Shown piece after piece: positions 12,818 through 22,800 of a DNA stretch of 63,578 nucleotides. The notes under the pieces were generated by a model that ran no database searches, was not told where the DNA came from, and saw only the letters and a list, made by a program, of their open reading frames with translations. The stretch comes from Protostelium mycophagum (taxonomy: Eukaryota; Evosea; Variosea; Protosteliida; Protosteliaceae), in assembly GCA_002081555.1 (NCBI GenBank), contig MZNV01000142.1, forward strand, positions 1 to 63,578, in the 5' to 3' direction. The number at the start of each line of letters is the position of its first letter. Within the stretch, counting starts at the first letter, position 1. The position numbers and the translations under genes are program-made.

Positions 12818-15800
12818 ATGAGCGACCCACCCAGCATTCCACCAAACCTTCAAGAGATGAGTGATTTGTTGACGAAGTTGAGAGGATCTGCTCCACAACT
12901 GAACAATCAATTATCCTTCCCCTTCCAAATGTTTCAACCGCAGAACATTAACTCGTTCATGACACCCTCAATACCTTCGATGCCTGCGATGCCTGCGATG
13001 CCTACAATGCCTTCTCTGAACTCAATGCCTGGAATGCCTTTCAATTCCAATCTATTAAACATTCTGATGCAGAAGCGTGCTGATATGTCCACCAACAATT
13101 TCAACACAGAGAATACAAATATTCAAACGACACAGCAGAATCCTCTATTTCAAAACTTAGCGACTGGTTTTAATCCTTTTGGAGCTTTTACAGGTACAGA
13201 CTCTTCTCCAGTCTATGTTAATATTTATAGGTGCTGCACCACAGCCAACACTAAATATCCCCGCACAAATGCAGCTTCAGATGATACAGATGCAGCTCCA
13301 ACAACTCCAACAGACACAACTACAAAATCAACTTCAGCTGCCGTTGGCCAAAGAAAGCAATGAGAGATACACAGAATCAAATAAAATAAATGCACAGGTG
13401 ATCGCAGCATAATAAATCATTCCTGATCGTGACGTGATTACAGAATGTAAACGCAGAAAATATAGACAATAAAAATAGTAAAATATTGCCCCCAAAGAGG
13501 AGGGCAGATATGCCGATAGAACAAAACAAGTACAGCGATGGTAATTATATTTACGAATGAAATAGTGTTGATCATGATCAGATTTCGATCTATTGGATGA
13601 GATCGAAGAGAGTGCACGTAAAAAACCCAAGATATCTACAGAGGTATAAAACTATAAATAATGATCATCACATATAAACATGAATAAGTATTAACCATAT
13701 ACCAGGATAAATTGAACAGGAAGAAGGCATTGAACGATATGGAGATGCAGAGTAACACGGTCAGAAGCATGGGTGTTAGAAGGCAATTAGAAGTATCCAT
13801 GCCCACCGTAAAAGAAACACCCACACCAACCACAAAGGAGGCAGCTACAAGTATAAACAACAGAACGAATGACATGATGACACAGAACACAATCGTAAAG
13901 AAGGCAGATATAAAGGCACCGACAAAGATAGAGACATTAGAGACTGTCAAGAAGAATATCGTTCAGAGCGTGAGGAATCCGGTGCAGAGCAACGCTTCCA
14001 ATATATTAAAGAACATAACAACAGAAGAACTCATCACGAAGCTGATGAGACACGCCACGGTCCAACAGATCTACACCACTTCTCAGAAGATATTGAAAGA
14101 CGACGATAAGTCGATGCAACACGCCAAAGTGAGTCTTTGTGCTAAAAATAGACTCGGTTTTGACTTTGGCAGCGAACAGAGGAGGCGTTGTTCAACGCGA
14201 GTCTAACGAAGAGTTATTATGATAAGATGTGTCTATCTTACTTAAAGAGGTTGGCCCTGTCAAAACCGGTATCAGAGGTGAGGATCATCTGGGTTTTTTT
14301 CTTGCTGCAGCGTTGGTGCAGCAAAGCTGCATACATACATATCCATGTATATAATATTACTCTGATTCTACGATATCATTGGTTGTGATGGTATGTAGTT
14401 CCCAATACCACAATTCAAGAGGGAGGCACCACCCATTGGAAATAAAGGTGAGAGGATATTTCTTTATCATGACGTTGATATATATCAGTGGATGTTAAGA
14501 GTACCAACTCGACGGTATGAATAATTTATTTATTTATATATCATATTCTGACCGTTGTAGACCGTCAAAAAAACGATGATATCACCACTAGACGATTCCC
14601 TCATCAAAGTGGCAGACACAAACACCAATGTTATAAAGAGTACCTCCGTAAAGATGGAGAAGACCATCACCGTGAATACCACAAGTGCGGATATACACAG
14701 GCCATTTATAGAATTAGATCCTAAAGACAAGATCGGTGGTGGGATCAGGCAGAAGTATATAGACAAGATATACGAGAAGATGATATCCATATATAAAGGT
14801 AATAAAATGGAAGCCTCTAAGCAAGCCAAGGTAAATCATTACATTTGTTCGCCACAACATCAATGTTATGATATCACATACAAATCCGTCAAGTGAAAAA
14901 TGAATTACTGTGCTCAAGAGCCCAACAAGTCCGATGATATATGAACTACACCATTTATATGTAGCAATGAGGATCTACAATGACCGAATCATACAGATTG
15001 AAGAAGACATCATCTTCACAAAGTCACAGAATAAAATCGTATACCAGAATATGACAGCATCACTCTTTAAGAGGCTGAATAAAGGGGAGATCACAATGAA
15101 GCAAATCGTCGCAAAGAAGAGCAGCAGTGGGGTAGATCCTGTGCATATAGTCGGTGTACCCATCCAAAGCCCGTCCTTTTATCTTTTAGACAAAGGGCAA
15201 CTGGAAGCCAATGACTATCCACAAATTCAAGTAGGTACCGTGGTGATGGTGACACTGACAGATGTCAGAAAGAGCAGATGGTTCTGGTGAACAAGCCGTC
15301 AGAACACAAATGTATAAGATGCGATACGTTGTTTCGGTACTCCTTTGATGAGGAGGGTAGATACATAGAAGAGCGGAACTGTAAATACCATTCAGGCAGA
15401 CTTCGAGTATTCAGTAAGTTATTTTCATCGCAATATCCATGTGGGTTGCAGCAGTGTCTATAAATAGAAACACCGAGGTCAGGATATCTGGCTGTGGTCC
15501 AGTCAATACCATAATAGAAGGAGACAGAAATATATTTATTTAAACACAGAGGGGGAGGCGGGAAAACGGAGGACGTACACATGCTGTGGGAGGGAGATGG
15601 GGGATAATAACCCCTGTACAGTGGGTGTACACGTATACGATAATGGGACGAGTAAACAGATGATGGAACACGGGATAGTATTTGTATCCACAAAGCCGAT
15701 CAAATCAGTACCGAATCAAGTGGGGATACCCCCTAATAGGATGATGATTGCTATTGATTGTGAGATGGTGAGTGTTCTATTTTTAGAATGGTATTGTGGT

Positions 15801-16693
15801 ACTGCCGTGTGCGTCTTTATGGACGTGATATCTATTCTTGCTACAGAGTTGCATCTGCACAAATATAATATATGTAATCCACATATAATATATTATATCT
15901 AATAGATCAAGTGTTATACTCTGGGTGGACTAGAGCTAACAAGAGTGACTCTGGTGGACGAGATGAACGAAGTGATATACGATCATCTAGTGAAGCCCAG
16001 CGGTACCATAGTCGACTATAACACGAGATATAGGTATATACATATATGTTTATCTCCCTGAACTCTGTGTATCTATATTACGGCAGAGCTGTAATGCTTG
16101 CAATCCAAATGTATTGCAGAATTCGGTCAGATTCCTAGTTTGCGGTAACGGACACGTTAATTACCGAGAATTTTACCGTGATGCGACCAAATTCTGCAGA
16201 ATGTTAGGGGGCAAAGCCACCATAAAGGCACAAAGCTTTACCATAGATATCGTGCCATGTTGCTGATGATGGACAGCGGGATTGATGAGAACATGATGAA
16301 GGGAGTAGAAAAGACATTATCTGATGTACAGAATGACATAACACAATTGGTGTTTGCGGAGACTATCTTAGTGGGACAATCACTACAGAGTGATCTTAAG
16401 GCTCTTAGGGTGAGTTTACTTCTGTTGGTGTCCATCAACAGTACCCACAAACATCGTGTTATTGTGGTATTTATACTGTACAGATGATACACAATCGCAT
16501 TATTGATACATGTGTGATGTATCAATCGAGCAGCATCCCGTACAGAAGGTCTTTGAAGGATTTGGCCGCGAAATATCTAAACACGTTCATACAACAGAGA
16601 GATAATGGACATGATTCTGCAGAAGATGCAGCTGCCTCCATGAGCTTGGCCAGAATTAAGATCCAAAAAGGTCCAAGATTCGGAAATACATGA
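12818..16693 (+). CDS. REXO1-like 3'-5' RNA exonuclease (DEDDh)
   Basis: ATG at 12818 ([14 protein letters not shown]), about a dozen exons, TGA at 16691-16693. The N-terminus is a low-complexity Met/Pro/Gln region with an [11 protein letters not shown] repeat, then [20 protein letters not shown] and a Thr/Lys-rich linker. The centre matches the REXO1 family: a helical block around [17 protein letters not shown] and [18 protein letters not shown]; a first Cys/His module [10 protein letters not shown]...[16 protein letters not shown]; a second module [16 protein letters not shown] with a downstream His; then the exonuclease domain. Catalytic motifs are visible: IAIDCEM (DxE, 15756-15764), [14 protein letters not shown] (ExoII Asp) and [11 protein letters not shown] (ExoIII His and Asp). 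Expected role: trimming of structured RNA 3' ends. One intron (16034 to about 16240) carries a fold-back element. Joining of the N-terminal exons rests on frame continuity. Confidence 0.82.
12979..13040 (+). repeat. In-frame ATGCCTGCG-type minisatellite
   Basis: Nine-base units encode Met-Pro-x repeats in the REXO1-like N-terminus, with exact copies at about 12979-13005 and diverged copies after. It stays in frame and looks like coding slippage. Confidence 0.6.
14303..14330. repeat. Short palindromic CTGCAGC...GCAGCAAAGCTGC element in an intron
   Basis: The segment contains GCAGCAAAGCTGC, a near-palindrome with a short loop, preceded by TGCTGCAG. It lies inside a REXO1-like intron. Related sequences occur at 18609-18625, 18210-18222, 23884-23897, 49083-49095, 58210-58224, 58323-58335 and 58416-58432. 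Confidence 0.5.
16116..16197. repeat. Fold-back (inverted-repeat) element in a REXO1-like intron
   Basis: Left arm GCAGAATTCGGTC (16116-16128) is the reverse complement, with one mismatch, of the right arm GACCAAATTCTGC (16185-16197). Nested inside are GCGGTAAC and GTTAATTACCG, which also pair. The whole could form an 80-nt hairpin. It contains no coding sequence and sits wholly between the exon ending at about 16033 and the next exon near 16250. Confidence 0.6.
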
Positions 16694-16876
16694 GCGAGAA
16701 GGTTTCATCATCTTCTTTCCTTTTTGGTGCGGCTGTGAGATCCTGGCGAGAACTCTCCTTCTTTATTTTTGGGACAAAGGGGGTGACTTTTGCCTCTTAA
16801 GGTGTGCGAATCGAGAAAACTCCCGTGTTAGTCATGCTTACTCCTGAACAGGAGGAACCATCTTCTGACTCTCAAC

Positions 16877-19800
16877 ATGAGAGTAACAACAGCTTTATTT
16901 ATTTTAGTTTGTATTCTATATGAAATAAATCAATCGAGTGGAGATTGTGATGTGGCAGGACCTACTTTTCCCTTTCATACAAACTATCTGACCAATAGAG
17001 GACCAAATAAGTGAGATCAGATCTTCTGGTGATGTTTCTCACTGATCACAGCGGTTTTTGGACAGCATCTGATCCTCAGGGTCAGATACACAGTTATAAT
17101 CCATGCGGGTAGGTGTTTTTCTCAACAAAGGTTCTGACTGGATAGGGTTGTGCCGCTGTGCGGCAGCTCGGTGTGTCTATCCAATGACACAGGTACTTAC
17201 CCTGTTGGTGACGTTATCGCTTTGGGAACTTTTGGGGGTTTGCCATTTTAATCATGATCCATTTTGATAAGAGCAGGCGCTCAGACCACCTCTTTAGTAC
17301 AGACCACCTCTGGTTGTTCGAGCGTATTGAAGGAAAGACCAGCGTACTTCTGCAGCCCAACTACAAATTTTCCCGTCGTGACCATGATCGGTGAATCTTT
17401 TCATCTAATCACGTTTTATTCATCTTCTTTAAGGATGGTACCCTAGCGCTGGCAGCTGTCTGGCCATATTAAACGTTACACTCAACTGCAATATCTTCCT
17501 CAGCCCTTTTATTTCCTCTGCACGTGGACAAGTGACCTCTCTAAACGGTGGTGAGTACATTCTTTATAGACGTCTGACCATATTTATACTCTTAGGAACT
17601 GTTCATTTATATGGATATAACTTCACAGGCGGGACGGTCTTGGTGAACGGGGCCATGTGTTCATCATACACTGTCTTCAATGACACATATGCAAACTGTG
17701 TTATTCCTACCGGTTATAGTCCTGGCACAATAGTAATTATTTAAATATCTATTTATTTATAAAATCATTTATATTTTCATTTTTAAAAATATAATTAAAT
17801 TTGATTATTGAGATTCACTTGAATAAGAATCACAGTTATCCCTGGGCATCATCAATTCGGTAGGACTAGCTAGTGGATGGACACCTACATATATTACTGT
17901 CAGTACACAATCTTATATCACAGGTTACACTCAGACATCCACACTACCTGTCACTCTTAACGTGTCCGGGTATTTCGGTTCCACCAATAGTAGTAACGTA
18001 ATGTGAATATTCATCGAAAATAAATAAAATATCACAGGTCTACATCAGTGTAGATGGGTTGAGTAATGGAACGGTTGCGAGCATGAGTAATAACTTTGCC
18101 GTGATAAGACTTCCTCTTGCTGTGGGCGTAAATCACACGATATCCATTGTCAATATAAGTCCATATTATGTAAGTGAATATCTCCCGCAGACTAGAACGC
18201 TTTAGAGTGTAGCTCTGCTGCGTTATTAACTTTTCAAAAATAATTCTAAGAAATAATAATTATAATAATATTTTGCAAAAGTAATATTATTATTGTCGCA
18301 TCGAAATTCGTGTAATATTGGTGCTTCGTGCCGCTACAATAAGACTTGATAATTGAATAAATTATTTATACTGACCAAGTGGAGGTAATATCCATCAATA
18401 ATTTCTCGTACCCCCTCCCTTATATAGACCCCACCAAGCCTACAAGTCCGATCAATACCGACGGTACCGGTAGTGTCACAATGCATTGTATCCTGTGCGG
18501 CACCATCACACCCATCATCTCCATCGGTGGTTATCCTCTGATGATCAATAGTTATGCTGCAGAAGCGTACGTATTTATTTTCCCGCCAAATTATTTCACA
18601 ACATATTACTGCAGCAAAGCTGCAGACAAGTAGAAACGCACCAAAAGTATGCGGATTAACAGTAGTATTAAAAATATTTATTTATTTTCAGAGAATAGAA
18701 ATAAAAATTTGTGAATAAATAAAATCATTTAAAAAATAAATCAATAATTATATAATATATAATGATAATAAATAATCAACAATTGAATAATATTTTAGAT
18801 CGAGTCCAACTACACAGAAATACAGATACGTAATTACGGGGACTTATGTTCATGGAACAGGATACAGAAATATATCCATCACTGCGGGGGGACAGACCAA
18901 TCCAACAGCAGGATCTTTCAACTACAATGCGCCAGTTTTCGCAAAAGCAACATCACCACCAACGTCAGGCGGTTACGTGAGGCATCCACATTCTGCTATC
19001 ATTTATTTATATTATTTGGGTGGTTTCAGAGCTTTTTGTTGTCTTTACATTTAAATACGTTTGGTTTGTGTATCATAGACTGACAAATCAAGTCAATCGT
19101 GACCGGAAATAACTTTGGGAGAGACGGGGACTTGATTAAAATCACATTGAGCGGTGATGCTACGATATACCAAAACGCCATCATCCTGAAAAATGACACT
19201 TCGTTCTCATTTGTCGCTGGAGCTGGCACGGGAACACGTATTCTTAACGTGAATGTGAACGGTATCCCCCAGATCTATTCTTTTTTCCAATACCAGAAGC
19301 CCAACGTGACAGCGGTAATCACATCTTTCGGCGAATTTTCGTTCATAGTAGGGTTTAGGGTTTATATTGTACAGGTCATTGGGTATTTTGATGGCAGTAG
19401 TTCTCTCTTGTTATTGAAAGGCTGGAATTTCGGTGGATCTGCTGAAAAGCTCAACATAACTGTGCAAGGATTAATATGCCGCAACATCACCATCATTCGC
19501 GCACACAACTCGGTATAATTTTATTTTAAATTATTATTTGTATTTATTTTTTCAGGTGTTATGCGCTGTACCATCCCTCATTGACATGAATAATCCCACT
19601 ATCGTTACAAATGTGGATGGGTTGTCCCAAAGCCAACAAGTCCTCACAACAAACTCGTCGAGCGCGATGTGCAACATGCTATTCAGCACTGACCAGTACA
19701 ATACTACAAACTTCTTCGTACGTATCTTCTCTTCGGATGTATTCTCCTCACAAATGATGCTGAGGCATTATAGGGAATGACAATGTTGACTGTGTGCGGA

Positions 19801-22800
19801 AATATTAGCAGATTTTACACAACAAACACCACTAAACCTGTCCCGCTTGATTTATTGAATATCTTAACCACAGAAGTATCACAAACGAATTCCTCTATAG
19901 AAGTCATAAACGCGAATCAACAGGTCAGGATATTTACAAATGCGAAACCATTGACATGTGAAGGTCCTCATCAACTTGTTAATGGCGAATAGCAGCAGCT
20001 ACATCTCTATAGACACCCAAGACGTCTCTTTATCGGCATCATCTATGTCTATGAATATCACTCAGAACAACATGACATCCTTCGGACAAGAAGCAGTCGC
20101 ATCTGTTGTGGATTATAATTACACGGGTGGATATCTGGTGTCTCAGAGACTGGGACTGTCTTATCAGTACGACAACTACCCCATAGACCTCGACACGATG
20201 TGAGTGTTTATCATTTGAAAAGGATGTTGATGGGTGTAGATCCTCCTTAGTGAGCGACTTGTATTCTGTGAATGTATTCGACGCATTCGGGCAGCCGGTC
20301 ATCAAGAATCAAAATATCTCCATCACAATACCTACCGGAAAATATTTCAGTAACAAATGTGAGCATCCATTTACATTCAGTAATTAATTAATTATTGTAG
20401 TGAAATGTACTTATTGGAATGATGGTTGGAGGATAGGATGTATCACATCTTATGATGATAATCAAGTGCACTGTAATTGTGCAGAAGCATCCGGAAATAT
20501 ATATGCAGTAGCCTCGATGCAGGCACCCGAGACAACGACAGCGTATATCAGTACTACCGAATACATCTCTACAGTGAAATATACCACCACCCAATATGAC
20601 ACGTCATCAGTAGTTGATTCTACTACGGTAGATATGAGCACTACAGTATTAGCTACAACATCAGAATACGCCAGCACAACTGTGGACATGAGCACCACAA
20701 TAGTAGATTCGACATCAATGGAGCAGAGTACAACGGTAGATATGAGTACTACAATATTAGCTACAACATCAGAATACGCCAGCACAACTGTGGACATGAG
20801 CACCACAATATCAGATACAACATCAATGGAGCAGAGCACAAGTGTGGATATAAGTACTACAATATCAAATACAACATCAATGGAGCAGAGTACAACTGTG
20901 GACATGAGCACCACAATATCAAATACAACATCAATGGAGCAGAGTACAAGTGTGGATATAAATAGCACAATAGTAGATGCAACATTAACCGAGCAGAGTA
21001 CAACGGTAGATATAAGTTCTACAATATTAGACACAACATCAGAGAAGGCCAGCACAACTGGTTCAAGCACCACAATAGCAGATACAACATCAGAATTCTA
21101 CAGTACAGAAGGATCAAGTACCACGATATTGACATTATCGGATTTGGGAAGTAGTACTCTGGTAATCAGCACAATACCAGATACGACGACAGGTGACTAT
21201 AATTCTACAACAAAGAGTACAACTTTGGATATTAGCACCTCTTTATCAGATACTACATCAGAGTACAGTAATACCACTGTGGAGGAGAGTAGTACGATAT
21301 CGTCAGATGCAACAACAGAATATACAACTTCATCTCTATATATTGATAACACCGTGAATAACAACACAACGTATTCAACCACAGAACAATTGACCACCAC
21401 AACCATCCGCACCACAAGCTCTGTTGAAATAGAAATCTCCAGCACAACGGATCCCAGCACTGCCGCATCAGACATCTACATCACCAATGTAGCAGATATA
21501 AGCATGATCCCAATCATAGTGAATATCACCATGTCCCATGTTATATCTTCTTATAATAAGGTGACCGCCTTATTAGACGGGGAAGAACAGAAGATATTGT
21601 GGGTCAATCAGAATGTCATCGGATTACTGATTTCTCCTGGAACATCCAAAGATCACAGTATGATCATCGCGGTCGACAACCAGCAGGTGTCGACAACGTG
21701 GAGCTACCCGGCTCCACAGATCGTTGGGAAAATACCCGGTATTGACACGGACGCGTCACGACCTGTCACAATGCAATGCTTGGGGTGTGGTTCAGACCCA
21801 GCTGTTATCCAAATCAACATCAACGGTAGAGGCTGTGATAACGTCAACGTTACGACGAGGTGACCACGATGTGATGTTGTGATGTTTTACTGAACATTGT
21901 AGTGGATATATCTCTACCTTAACATGTCTTTATGTTGCTGGAACAGGTACGAATATACCAGTGTTTCTCTATGCGGGTGGACAGATCAGTGACACTGTAT
22001 TTATCAACTATAACCCTCCTGTCATATACAACATGTCATCTCCGGCCACACAAGGAGGAAATGTATGTCAACCGTTTATATTTTAACGCTGATTTAATAA
22101 GGTTTATATTATGGGAAATAATTTCGGAAGAAGCAGTCAATCCGTTACCGTGACGATGTGGAATACCGTCTACAATTGTGTAGTGGTGAATGATACAAGT
22201 TTATTCTTCACAATACCTTCGGGCTCAGGACAGGAGAAGATCTACATCGATGTAGATGGACAGATGACGTCATCAGTAGTATCCTATTCTCCCCCATCAG
22301 TAGAACAAGTTTGTGCAATAATTGTATAATCCGCTCAATTCGACAGGCATTCGTCTACGGTGATGCCTCTAAGAGCTACGTCCTGCTGCGTGGAGTTAAC
22401 TTTGGAAATACATCATCCTTATTATCCGTCACGGTCAACAATAATCCATGCAACAATATCATACTGCTCTCTCCACACACACAAGTACGCACACCTTATT
22501 ATATATTTATGGATTAACACCTTCAGATCTTGTGTCAATCAGATGTCAACTCGGGGGTGATGGAGGTCATGGTGTCTTTGTCAGGACTTGATGGTGATGA
22601 TATGATTTCCGCATCATCATTGTCCACCAAAACATTCTGCGATGTGATGTTCAACTCAGCAGCAGGAAGAAGTGGAGACGGCCAAACGGTGAGTATAATC
22701 CTGATCAAATTATTCATTGAGTATTATTCATTTATATAATTATAATCTCCTTCAAATTAACACGATCAGGGTGTCTTGATATTTGAATATTGTAAAGACG

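Noticed and set aside
13334-13950. Two hydrophobic - strand frames resembling membrane proteins
   Set aside because: Antisense to the REXO1-like exons (Thr/Lys/Ile-rich coding gives Val/Phe/Leu-rich antisense); + strand joints are in phase.
20462-21073. 203-codon - strand open frame rich in Val/Ser/Ile
   Set aside because: Antisense of the Thr/Ser repeat array; repeats without stops on one strand easily leave the other strand open. The + strand frame continues into the receptor.
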